Positions 1 through 11,561 of a stretch of DNA of 29,209 nucleotides are shown here, piece by piece (position 1 is the first letter of the stretch; each line of letters begins with the position of its first letter). The stretch is from Priapulus caudatus (lineage: Eukaryota > Priapulida > Priapulimorpha > Priapulimorphida > Priapulidae), in NCBI RefSeq assembly GCF_000485595.1, contig NW_014577143.1, positions 346,962 to 376,170 on the forward strand, read 5' to 3'. The notes under the pieces were generated by a model, which was given only the letters and a program-made list of their open reading frames with translations, had not been told where the DNA came from and did not search any database. Both the position numbers and the translations under genes were made by a program.

Positions 1-294
1 GGCGCACGTCTCCACTGCGGACAGCGCTTCATACTTGAACATCCTCGCGGTCGCGTGCGCATATCCCGCGGAACTGCGCGTCTCTTCCGCGCGGAGCGCT
101 TAGGATCATCAGCAAAGCTGTGCCACGCAATCTTGTATCATGTCTCTCTAGTTGTTTTATTTTTAATCTTTTATGTATGAAAATAACTTTACATACCACA
201 GAATACATATATCAGGCTTTCAATCATACTATACTGAATTGCATGGCTCATCACTGGGCAATTATTCATTATATAGAATGGAAGCAATCCATCG
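1..294. other. GC-rich left edge, unresolved
   Basis: The first ~100 bases are much richer in GC and CG dinucleotides than the next 200, so they may be a promoter/5' UTR or the end of a neighbouring gene. On the + strand one frame is open from position 2 to a TAG at 101-103 (33 codons, ending VSSARSA). On the - strand an ATG near position 46 opens 14 codons to the window edge. These readings are mutually inconsistent and too short to judge. Positions 104-294 are AT-rich, with stops in the frame of the downstream gene (last one TAG at 274-276), so they are probably 5' UTR or intron. Confidence 0.25.
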
Positions 295-3200
295 ATGAAG
301 TGCGATGATGTGGAGGATGTTCAGGGAGAGAAGGGTTCATCTGAAGACAGTGATGTGGAAGAAGATGCACCATGTGAAAATCTACTCGAGTACATAGATC
401 TAAATGTCATCGGACATGATACAGTCTTCGAAGGACCTTTTGGACTGAGAACTGGTAAAAGTATTTCTGCATGAAAATGATGGAAGCTGATGTACAATTG
501 CTGAAATGTGTTGTTTCAGAATGTTGAGGATGCTGCAATATAGTAATCTTTTGGTTTCAAAATGAGTGCTAGGTCTAAGAGAATTTAATTTGTAATAATA
601 ATTAAAATGATAATAGAAAATACATGCTTTTTTGGTTGCGGGATAATTATTAGACAATCACTAGTAATAGTAATTATGCATAAAATGAGATAGTCTTGTA
701 AACTTTATATTTAGTACTCTGTTCAAATTTGCAAGATGAACCATGACTAAAATATACACATAAACATTACAAATAATTATTGTCATGCAGAACTGTCCAG
801 TATAAAACAGTAATTAGTAGGATTGATAATTGTAGCTGATAAAAATTCTCTGCACTATTGTAATTGAACTATCATCTGGCAGTGAAACCAATTTGCATAT
901 AGACATACTTTCGTTATCTCTTACACTTTGGTATTTAAGATAAAATTTGCTTATATTGCTTTTTATTTTGCTTTTTGCCTTGATTTTTTACTCTGGTTAG
1001 TGCATGCATGTGTGAATGTCTGTTTCAGTGATTTACTGTGATTACACAGCATCTGGGAGGCCACTCAAGTTTATCGAGGAATATATTATGCACTATGTGT
1101 ATGCCCTCTACGCCAACACACACACAACCACTAGCATAACATCACGGCAGACGACACAGTTTCGACACGAGGCGAGGTAGGCGTAAGCTGTGAGATAGTT
1201 GTTAAGTGTGTTTGGGTATAATGTACTGTCTAGCGTGTTTTCAAGCGATACCGATTGTGCGTTGTGGGTGTTGTACAGACTCCAATAAGTCGATTCACTT
1301 TATATGTAACCACGTAATTGTCTCTTAAAGTCAATTATCCCATAGGTCCTTGCAGGTAATGAGGTTGAGTAGTGTTTGCACATGACATCTAGTCTCAATT
1401 ACCAGGTCATCATGCAAAATGTAGTTTGAGCTGCAAAAGTGAGGAAGAGTCGACCGATTCACGTTACTTTTAACTGCGTTATGTAAAAAACCCTTCTAAA
1501 TCTCTCACGCTATCAACACGTCGATATGTTTTAATGAAGAGTTTCTCTCACAGAGATATCATCAAGAAGTGCGTGAATGCGTCCGAACAGGACGTGGTGA
1601 TCTTCACTGGGAGCGGTACGACCGGTGCCATCCATAAACTGATCTCGGCTCTGCAGCTCAACAACAATATGACTGCCTACAATACGGTCGTCATCGTCGG
1701 ACCCTATGAACACCACTCGAACATCCTGCCCTGGAAGGAGTCGGGTGTCCGTAAAGTAAGCGTTAAACTTGTATGTCTAAGCAGTTGTGCGCTGTGTTTG
1801 TGTACCCATATATGAGAAGGAGGAGAGGGGGGGGGTGCATGATTAAAATTGCAAATGTGATGGAATGTTAAAAAGCAGGCTGTTGCTGTTGGATGGGTCA
1901 TTATACATGTATGACCGGATGTGAACTTAATGGTGTTCTGTAATTATGTATGTTGTATGGTACTTTTTTTGTATATCACTACAGAATTGGGTTAAAATAT
2001 CATTTTTTATGAAGCTTTGGTGATGTAACTTTTTCATATATACCATCTTGTATGTTTCAATGCACAAATAATGTGATATAGTAATAATGCTATATACCCA
2101 ATATATATTTATAATAAATACAAAATGCAAAATAATTAGAAACCATGGCTTTTTAACTTCTAGAGTAATTAGTTGCTCTTAGGATAAAAAATTAATATCA
2201 CATGTGGTGGTGATGATTACTCCATCTATCATCTTACAGATTGTCAGAATTCCTGACACGAGCAAAGGACAAGTGGACCTATATGATCTTGAGAGACAGT
2301 TACAGGTAGTTAAGTGCTGGCAAGTTAATTAACGATTGTTTACATGTGTTGGCACATGTACATATTTCACATTACATGTTTTTACACCGCCTAAACAATA
2401 ATTGCCTGGTAATTGTATCTGAATGCACTAGGAAGCTAGGGTTATAACTAGCATGGTTAATATGTGTTGCAGTCGAACCCGATCATTATAACTTGTATTG
2501 ATAGCTATGAATGAAAAATGCATTTACTAATAACAGAGATTTATACTATATATATGTAAGTGGGTTCATATACTCGGGAGTTAATAATGACAAATAATTT
2601 CTCATTATTAACTCCTGATATACTCAATATAACACATCAATAACACATATGTATCCTCTCAGAAGAGCATTGTTTGGCTGTAAAGAGTATTCTGCATGGA
2701 AACAAGTTTATTTGTTTTACATGTAACCATTGTTTTAGGTTATTATAGTTTCCCTGCTGTTTGTATCACTATAGTTAGGTATTGAGAATTTTGTGCCGTG
2801 TCATTAGGTGTGTTTTATTAACTTCATGCAGACGTGGAAGGAAGAAGGATTGCAAATCATCACTGCATTCTCGGCTGCAAGCAACGTAACAGGAATTGTG
2901 ACGGATACTGTTGCTGTAGGGGAGCTGGTTCATAAATATGGAGGCCTCTGCTTCTGGGACTATGCAACTGCTGCACCTTATTTAAAAATTGACATGAATC
3001 CCACAGAGACTGGGTACATATCTTTGGTTGAAACTGCTATGACGTAAAGTTATATTCCCTCACATTTAACTCGCGTGGAGTGTTTCTTATTCTTTCTATT
3101 CTTACCTAACTATTGTGGTTGGCAACACACATTTTTTCCATTGAAAGCCTCCACGAGTTATTTTGTTTACGTGATACTAGATTGTTAAATGTGTATAGTC

Positions 3201-6200
3201 ATTATTTTAGTCACTGGAAGATGTAATTAGTATAGTAGAAAAATCTGGTAAAATAGAATACCTCTTTACTAACAGGTACAAAGATGCAATGTTTTGTTCG
3301 CCACACAAATTTGTTGGTGGCCCTGGTTCCCCGGGCGTTCTTATTGCCAAAAAGCACCTGTTCAGAAATCCAGTGCCTCATGGATGTGGCGGAGGAACTG
3401 TTCTTTTCGTAAGTAGCCTATCTCATAGTTACTAATATTTTAGTGAACCTGAGCCCTCATTATTTATGGGATTTAATTCTAATCTAATCATCCATCATTA
3501 ATGTGGAGTTGATTCATGACATATAGATAGGTGCTATACACTTATGCAAGCTTCATTAATTGGGTTTTTATAATCAGAAGTTTACAACATCGAATTCAGA
3601 GAGATGTGATTGCATAGTACACTGCTTGAAACATTTTACTTATGCGAGAAATCCTTCATCTGTATTAGGAAGAATACACGCCATTGGTATGGTTGTTACA
3701 CTGAATATATACTATGTCTAGAAAATACTGTTAACATGTTTAACAGCTAACATAATGTTCTTACTATTGCTAATTATAAAAAATTATGAATCCGACTAGG
3801 GGAATGTTTTAAATTTTGATTACAATGTAGAAAATTTTGAAATTTTGAAATAATGAAGGTATATTCTGTATGGTGCCTGTAATGAACAGATAAACATTTG
3901 CAGGTGACAAGAGATACTCATTTGTATCTGCAAGACATTGAGATGCGAGAGGAGGGTGGAACACCGGCGATTATTGAGTCGATAAGGGCAGGCATGGTGT
4001 TCCAATTGAAACATGAAGTCGGAACGGATGTCATCGAAGAACGAGAGGATGAATTGTGCAGGTAGTCAATAGTTTGTGATTTGCCATGTCTGTAGGTACT
4101 GTTTTAATTATGGTGGCAATATACATGCATTCATATATCATTGTTATTATAACTATCACATATAATTATATTAATTGATTAGTGTATTTATCATGTACCA
4201 TTGTAACAATAACTAAACTGAACAATTCTGGCGTTATTGGTAATGAGATTAGAAAACATGTTATTCATTGCATCGTGTTGTGTACTGATGAATTTTATAG
4301 TATTTTTTCATCTGTTTTCCTGACAGAAAGGCATTTGCCGCCTGGAAGAGAAATCCAAACATGCGGATTTTGGGAAGCCACACGTCTCGGAGGCTCCCAA
4401 TTTTCGCCTTCCTTGTCTTTAATCAGGAAACGGGCAAGTTTCTCCACCACAACTTCATCTCGGTGCTTTTGAATGACCTGTATGGCATACAGGCCAGAGG
4501 AGGCTGTGCTTGTGCAGGGCCATATGCACAGGTAGGTGTGTGTGCCTGTGTGCGTGCATACTGTTTAACTGCACATAAAGATGTGTGAACTGATTATTCA
4601 TGCTCCCACATTTCACATTATTACTTGAATCTTCACATTGTAGATGTACTTAAGTAACGATGTTTAATATATATATATTAAATATCTTTGTAATGGTGTG
4701 TATGCTCTGTTCATGTCTGTATTTATATTAGTATATTCTTTATTAATGGCTGAGTTTTAACATAAGTGAATGAAATGTCAGGTACATGTCATTGCTCTTG
4801 TAACATTATTGTAAAATTATGTTTTTAATATAGCTTGATGTTCTCGTGTCATTCTATTCACATAGGATCTCCTTGGAATTGATGAAGACATGGCAAGGGA
4901 ATTTACAGAGTTTCTCTCTCAAACTCCAAAGTAATGATCTTAAAATATTTAGCCAAATACAAGCTTTCAGCTTTTTACTCTTTACTTTTATCTAGCGTAC
5001 AGAATGAGATAAACAATAGGAAATTTTAACAGTTTAAGTGTGTATTTGTCTCAGTTTTTCACACAGGTCTGCAAGAAACACTGCATATAATTTAAACCAA
5101 GCTGCCAAGTGTGTGGCATACCCTCATGTTAATAATGTGCTTGCAGGCATTTAAGAGCACCTATTGAAGTGTAGCTGTAGATATTTTAGACATAACAATG
5201 GTATATTTTAGTAACTTTAATTGTAATTATTTTCTAATTACTTAGCACTATCAGCTAGTAACAGTTTTTTAGCAGTGTCAGTTACCTATTTAACACTGCG
5301 TAATATTCCACTTTGCAGGGATGGTGAAACTACACTGAAACAAGCTCTCGAAATAATGAAGTAAGTGTCCAACTAAAGTTGCTATAGTGTCAAGAAATTA
5401 AAGTCGCCAACTGTATCATGAACGTATCGTTAAACGAAGTAGATACTGTAACCCGGGTTGAGTAGTCGAGCCTGAAAGGATGGAGAATGCGTAATAAAAG
5501 AATTCAGACGACGAAGTCCCGAACGAAAGGGTTTTAATTACCCAACATGGCGGAATACCATAATGCTATCCCAGAATCCCACACGCACGCGAGACTATTG
5601 TCTTTCCCATGTAAGGGTAAGAGGCTATTCCCAAAATTCGAGTACCCCTGTTTTTGACCCTATCTTTCATCCGTCACAATACCATGACGTATGCCTCATG
5701 TTATATTATGCTCAATTTCACGTTCTTTCGTCTTGTGTTGCATTGCAACATCGTAGAACATGTTACGTCATGTTGTGTCATGTTATCATTTACCGTAACC
5801 TGTGTGTTATTTTTATCACCTTTCTCACAGTTAGAAATTACCCATTTTGACAGGCAGAACGGACTTGTTGCCAGAGAAAATGGCAGGCAGCAATTTACTC
5901 CCCCATGAAGAACCTTTGTTGTTTTTACTATGGTTTTTTTGGAATTTTTCTTGGCAGCAAGTATTTGCTGCCAGCTTTGAGGGCAGGCAGCAAACTCTCT
6001 CTTGTAGGCAGTAAAACTTCCACTTGTTGCTCTTAATTTCGAACCCTGCTTTCCACTTACAGGCCAGGTTTCGTGAGGTTGAACCTACCGTACTTTTTCC
6101 CAGATGATGTTGTCGACTTTGTGCTAGACGCTGTCGATATGGTTTGCACCTATGGTTGGAAACTCCTGCCTCAGGTAGCCCTCACCATCACTATAACGTG

Positions 6201-9199
6201 CTGTCCAAAATTTAGTGATACTGATGTTTACTCTAAGGATATTTATAAGGTCACTATTGTAATCAAACAAAAGTTATTATCCACTGTGCCATCTCTATCT
6301 CTATATTAGCATCATGTAAATTAAATGAGTCGGTATATTGTATTGGGAGCTGGTTGTTAAAAAGCACTCTACTTTTAATGGATAAATATGTTAGTTTTGC
6401 AATACGTATTTATAAATATCTCCTAGTATCAGACTAAAAACAATAGTAAGTTATTACTAGATTCAGCATAATTACCATTGCTGTTATTGAGATTTTTTAC
6501 AGTGGTACTATTAAAGTGTCAAACCAATCTATAAATAAATGTAAAAAAAACCTGACAGCTATATTATTTTCTAGCTGATTATAAATTGAAATTTAGCGGA
6601 AAATCTGCTGTTCTTTCAACTGTTTTTGCTGTTGATGTAGTACGTCTATAACGCTCACACGGGATCGTGGCAGCACAGAAACTTCAACTACGACTCGAAT
6701 CTGTTCAGTCTGCATAAGATCCATTACAGTAAAGTGGGCATGGTCATCGAAGAGGATGCATTTCCTTTTATGACCAATCCACTGTCGATAGACCAGGTGG
6801 CAGCACGTGCTGTTCAGATATTTGAGAAGGCCCACCTCATGCTTTCCGTAAGTGTGGTCTGTTGCATTGTCTTTGGTCATATTTTGATCCCACATTGTAT
6901 TCATCATAGCACATACCTAGTTGGATCCGTGGTTATAGGTACGTAAATAGAACATTTATTTGTATATGTGTACGTGTGCATGTGGTTATAGTTACGTAAA
7001 TAGAACATTTATTTATATGTGTGTACGTGTGTGCACATGCATGTGGTTGTGTGTTTGTGTTAGTGTCACTGATTTGTTTTGCAGAAAGCTGAATCCATGA
7101 AAGACTCGCCATTATCTGTGATGATAGACGAGGAAAAGCTCGGTCTGGTCTGGTTTGTGGAGCCCAGAGAGGCTTATCTGCACCTTGCTATAAGTAAATT
7201 GTCGGTGGCACCAAAACCAGGGATCCCGTTCCAGCCCCGGAGTGGCTCGCGTAAGGTGACATATGATCTTCTCATTGCCATTACTGATATTGTATATTGT
7301 TACTGATACTGGTATTGTCACTCGTATTATGTACGCTTATTGCTTGCCATTCTATAAAAAAACAAAATTGTAGACATTGTTGTGATATTCATTTCTAATG
7401 CAATTACTGGGATTAAACATTTACTCCTGTTATCTTAAAATGTGCTTTAACACTGATGCTTTATATCAAGAGCTAATAAATACCCAGAGTGTACAATGGG
7501 AAAACGGGAAAATAGTGCTATTTCACGGCAATATTATTCTACTTTGCCAGCGAGTCTAGAATAATTTTATGGGATTGCAGAGGGGTTGCTGACGAAGAGA
7601 CACATGTTCTCGAAAGCTCGCGTAATAAAATTTGGACACCTATTTCTATTTTTAAATTGATCTTATCTCTTCATGGGTGTCTGTGTGTTTTTACTTATAT
7701 ATATATATAGTATTATATTATATAGCTGTTAACAGCTATTTCGTTTAATGTTCATTTCCAGGTAGTGGATGAGGACGGGAGAGAAAACAAGCAACTCAGA
7801 GCTTCGTGGAAACGCCGCCGATATTCCCCGAATCAGATGTCGTTCTGGATGAAGCACGGGCAGTTCCACACGCACGACGCATGCATCGTTGCTCGCGGTA
7901 CCACTAACAACAAACTGACATACCACTACTACAAACCAATGCATAACCAACAACATACCAACATACAGCTGCAGATATTGTTGCCAGTGCTCATGCACCT
8001 GCTTGTGTCAATGTTCTATGCTTCTCCATGAGCTGAGTACATGTGATCTCGTACTGTCTGCAGCCAGCTTTTCCTAATGGCGGTTTATGTCACGTTACAT
8101 TCGGTGTAATTGCTCTAGGCCTTATCCTGTTTATTGACTGCCATGCATGCTGTATGCACAAGTAGAAACCGTTATGAGCAAGTGTCCTTCTAGCAATGGG
8201 CATAAAAGGGAAATCGATGTAAAAAAATGATTTACTTGAAACATATTGCCAACATGGCGTCAGTTCCATAATTTTCAAGTTTTATTTTTTAAGTAGTAGT
8301 GTATAAATGTGAGCCTTTTAGAGCCATGTCGGACCTTTCTACGATTTCCAATTATATCGCTGTCAGTATTTTAGAAAGAAATTAGATGGGTCACATAAGT
8401 ACAGAATCATCCTATGATTATTGTTAGTTAACATGGTTAATGGGGTGTCTTCTCATATTTGCAGTTCAAGAAGCCTGGTCTACTGGTCATCTTCCAGTAA
8501 TATCTGAAGGCAAGTTGTTCTCCATGATGGTACACGAAAAACGGTGTAGAAATTATTGCTTGCATTTGTTGCAATTCGTATGTCGACATTTCATGTGATT
8601 ATGCGCATATATGATATATATGTTGGTATACAGTAGCTGACCTCGAATTAAATCCCTAGCTTTTTACTGTAGTGTAGGTGTTTCTATAGTTTTTTACATA
8701 TTTTTCTCAAGCGGCATTTTATACTAAAATGCCATGAGTATTGAGCATCGTGCTCTGAGCAAAAATGTCACAGGGAATGCATCACCTGTTTTCCTCGCAT
8801 CTTTATATATCTATCGTGTTCATTGATGTTTCACAGGTAGCAAAGACGTTTATGTGGTAGGCAGCAACTCAGAAAAGCTAACCAAAGTCCGTGTATATAT
8901 GCCTATATCGTGTTCATTGATCTTTCACAGATAGCAAAGACGTTTACGTGCTAGGCAACGACTCGGAGAAACTAACCAAAGTCGATCCGGCATTTTCCAT
9001 TCCTCTGATGATGAAGGACCACGCATCCAGATGGGCAACCCCGGGCACCATCAGCCCACATTCCGGCCAACACACGCCTGTGTCGGACGACGGCTCCCCC
9101 AAGGTCACGAGGTCACCGCGATTGTCCGTCGACGTAGGCACGTGCAGGCCGCTGCCCGCTGCCAAGCGCAAAGGAAACGTGAAATGTCCGTTGATGTAA
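295..9199 (+). CDS. Class V aminotransferase-fold PLP-dependent protein, 16-17 exons
   Basis: Likely a PLP enzyme of fold type I, related to cysteine desulfurases and isopenicillin-N epimerase-like proteins; the substrate is unknown. Exons inferred from splice sites and frame: 295-454, 1029-1176, 1554-1755, 2240-2305, 2832-3013, 3276-3408, 3904-4061, 4327-4531, 4866-4930, 5319-5360, 6063-6174, 6641-6847, 7085-7255, 7762-7897, 8465-8509, (8837-8890 optional), 8931-9199. All phases match and the frame closes at a TAA, giving 766 aa. Motifs: IGHDTVFEGPFGLR near residues 40-53, CDYTASGRP, TGSGTTGAIHKL, and FWDYATAAPY with D235 as the probable pyridine-nitrogen partner. SPHKFVGGPGSPG carries K264 as the predicted Schiff-base lysine, followed by GGCACAGPYAQDLLGID. 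The region after about residue 560 is an extension ending in a Ser/Thr-Pro-rich, basic tail with a terminal CPLM. The ATG at 295 is the first Met after an in-frame stop, but a further 5' coding exon cannot be excluded. Family call is firm; catalytic role is inference. Confidence 0.88.
2577..2615. repeat. Perfect 14-bp inverted repeat in intron
   Basis: Arms GGAGTTAATAATGA (2577-2590) and TCATTATTAACTCC (2602-2615) are exact reverse complements separated by 11 bases. It lies in the intron between the fourth and fifth exons of the PLP gene. The flanking words ATACTC recur on both sides, so it may be the remnant of a tiny foldback element. No function is evident. Confidence 0.6.
6929..7034. repeat. 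Two-copy 53-bp tandem repeat in intron
   Basis: GTGGTTATAGGTACGTAAAT followed by AGAACATTTATTT starts at 6929 and again, with one G/T change, at 6982. Each copy trails into a TGTGTACGTGTG-type purine/pyrimidine run, and a third partial GTGGTTGTG follows. It lies in the intron between the exons ending at 6847 and starting at 7085. Probably a minisatellite. Confidence 0.6.
7560..7660 (+). mobile_element. Hammerhead-like core, possible Penelope-like element remnant
   Basis: Within a PLP-gene intron, CTGACGA (7589-7595) is followed by a short hairpin with GAGA/TCTC arms and then GAAA (7612-7615), continuing GCTCGCGTAATAAAA. CUGANGA, helix II and GAAA are the conserved core of hammerhead ribozymes. 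A CTGANGAAG...CGAAAGCTC arrangement is known from the minimal hammerheads of Penelope-like retroelements. I cannot find a convincing stem I or III here, and no reverse transcriptase is present, so this is probably a decayed element end. Confidence 0.35.
8837..8890 (+). CDS. Duplicated 54-nt exon of the PLP protein (optional cassette)
   Basis: This segment is a near copy of the start of the last exon (8931-8984), including about 25 bp of upstream intron and the acceptor; the copies lie 94 bp apart. It encodes SKDVYVVGSNSEKLTKV against SKDVYVLGNDSEKLTKV in the last exon. The acceptor TTTCACAG/G is good. The only nearby donor, C/GTGTAT, is weak. If that donor is used the exon is 54 nt, keeps phase 1 on both sides and adds 18 residues. 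If it is not used, translation reads through to a TAG inside the second copy's exon start. It could be a skipped cassette, a poorly used exon or an alternative short C-terminus. Confidence 0.5.
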
Positions 9200-10909
9200 C
9201 GCCGGAGCGGGTATGCCAGTTGGCAAGCTGTTGGAAGGTGAGCTGAGATGTATGCCTGGAGATGGCTGTTCGTGTTCGTATAGCCCGGTGATCGTTAACC
9301 CCTACGTCGCAAACTCTGCTCACTATCGCATGTTGAAATGCTTGATCGAGCATCTTATCTGCGGCCAGCGACCGAGTTTTCGGCTATCGTCGCACAGTTT
9401 CCACGGCAACGGGGTTTGCATTGTTTACTCGTTACGGTGTTGCCTTGTTAGAATTTATGTTGCAGACAATAACAAGGGTATATATGCATCGCTGTGGTGG
9501 CCAGTAGTAGTAATTTCATTCGTAGTGAGTGAGTGCAATACACTGAATGCATGAATTGAATAGTGTCACAAACAAGAAAAACAGAGACGAACGTAATTAA
9601 AACGTAAAAACGTATTTGAATGTAAGACCCATGTATATGCTTGATAAATGTAATGAATTTAGAGGGAAACCAGAGATCGTGATCAGGAGCAATGCTCGGT
9701 GTTACAGAAGTGCAGCTATATTTTGATACTTTTCTTTCAGCTAGACATAATAAAAAAACGTTTTAGCAATGACCTAGTGTTTATTAGATCGTCCATAGCA
9801 GATCTATTGAGAGTAAAGTGCAGCTTCTATTGTGATATTTACATGAATGCTAATACTAATTCTGTGGGTATGAATTGTTACGGTGCCTATAAAGTATTAC
9901 TAACAACACAAGTTGTTTCGCGTATGTATATTTTCAGAAAATCTTATATAATAATAATAATAATAATTAGTCGTCTTTCAGGACGCCCCTAATCTTTTAT
10001 AGGGGTTTTGGTTGCGCATGTAGTAGGAGACACAGGGCGCTACTCTATATGTTCCCGCAGTTTCCATCAAACTTCGTTTTTCCACACTCTATCTCTTTTT
10101 GCTGAGTGCTAAGCAGAGAAGCAGTGTGTACCATTTTTTAAGTCTTTGGTATGACCCGGCCGGTTAATCTTATATAATATTAAATTAATATTTTCTAATA
10201 TAATATCTGGTGCTTGTAAAGTGTCATAAACAGAAAATGCAGATAAAAATGCTGAAGGGAAACGTTGCTGTAGTTGTAATACCCATTAAAAAATAGTAGG
10301 TTTATGCTATGTAAAAAAGCAATGAGTGGGAATTTCTCAAATTTTGCTATTAATTTCAAGTATATTTTGCATGTTTTTATCATAAACAGAAAGTCGTCCA
10401 GGTAATTAGTGGTCAGGTATAAATATAATGACATTTTTGTGATTAGCTCAAAAGTCAGGAATGCGCAAAATAAACATTCAAAAGCTCATCTTCGAAAAGG
10501 AGCAGGGCAAATCGTACGGTGGGTGACATGACAATGACCAGTTCAAACGTCAAGCTCAATGATAGCAGAAATATGTAGCTGTATACTATTTTTTAACAAT
10601 AAGTATTGTAACGTACTATCAAATTCTGTATTAGTGTTCCCCTTTAACCTGACGTTAAGCATTCGGCTTAAAGTATATATAGTGTGATATATTGTGTGTG
10701 TCACCAAATTTGTACCACTGCGTTGAAGGTATTCGGCAGGGTTATTCCAATAATATTAGGAATACGTAATAATGTTGATGTCTACAGAATAGTAGTTTCT
10801 ATATCAAAATTCCATGTTAATGACATTCCATGATTTGTTTCTAAATGTAGGTAATATATTTCTACGCGTGTATAAGAGAGAATGAATGTGTGCCTACAAA
10901 TTATATTTT

Positions 10910-10915
10910 AATAAA
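10910..10915 (+). promoter_or_regulatory. Candidate poly(A) signal AATAAA
   Basis: Canonical AATAAA about 1.7 kb after the PLP-gene stop, in AT-rich DNA. It is one of two candidates for the 3' end of that transcript; the 11075 site has a better GT-rich downstream element. Confidence 0.35.
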
Positions 10916-11074
10916 GATATATTCAGTCGTTATTTCTCAAGAAAACGGATGTTATTCATTTCAAATCATGATTGCTATATGTAACCATTGCAACTCTAGT
11001 TGAAACGCTAATGTGTTTTAAACACACAGATGTATGTTGAATAGAGTAATGCCGATTATGAACATTTTATTTTT

Positions 11075-11080
11075 AATAAA
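11075..11080 (+). promoter_or_regulatory. Candidate poly(A) signal AATAAA with GT-rich element
   Basis: AATAAA followed within about 20-35 bases by TTGTGTGTTCTGTTG, the usual GT-rich downstream element. It would give the PLP transcript a 3' UTR of about 1.9 kb. It lies before the DUF229 gene on the same strand, so it could also insulate the two genes. Confidence 0.45.
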
Positions 11081-11561
11081 GATGTGTAAAGTTTATTGTG
11101 TGTTCTGTTGAAGCTGACACCGTTATGAAATAGCCCTCATGTGGTATCTCATTTCATGCAGCAACTTGAAACAAAAACTCAATGAACGGCACTAACTGCT
11201 TTTGCTAATATTATACGTGTATTTATTACGTATATAATGGACTCTATAGTACATACTATATCGTAGGCCGATCACGAAGTAACCAGAATCAAACAGGTTT
11301 CCAATAACCTCGTGATTTTTTCCCTGATTTATCTACATCTGGCATATGAGTGCAGGTGTTATATGTGTTATTGGTACGGTCTCAATTGTTCTGTTATTAC
11401 TTTTAGAAGTAAAATTTGTACAGAAGGCGGACCCATGTTTCATCCCCTTGTAAACCTGTTTGACGTACTGCTTGATATTGCCGATTAATATGCAAGCACT
11501 CATGCAGGCGCGTACTTTTGATATCAAGTTTAACTTGTAACTCGTAACTCGTAGACCGGTA

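Larger units (their letters stand above)
9200..11561. other. AT-rich intergenic region and 3' UTR of the PLP gene
   Basis: No supportable gene lies here. It follows the PLP stop codon and precedes the DUF229 gene. The first 350 bp remain moderately GC-rich; a 113-codon frame at 9213-9554 has no recognisable domain. A short (ATA)n run lies at about 9948-9966, followed by a small hairpin with CCCCTA/TAGGGG arms near 9985-10005. The rest is AT-rich with many stops in all frames. Confidence 0.6.

Noticed and set aside
7898-8031. Read-through of the 7762 exon to a TGA near 8029 as the true C-terminus
   Set aside because: Possible as an alternative end, but the G/GTACCA donor at 7897 joins in frame to three further exons that close on a stop, and the read-through sequence (Asn/Thr/Tyr/His/Gln-rich) looks noncoding.
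9213-9554. 113-codon open frame after the PLP gene
   Set aside because: No recognisable domain, no good splice context; overlaps the probable 3' UTR.
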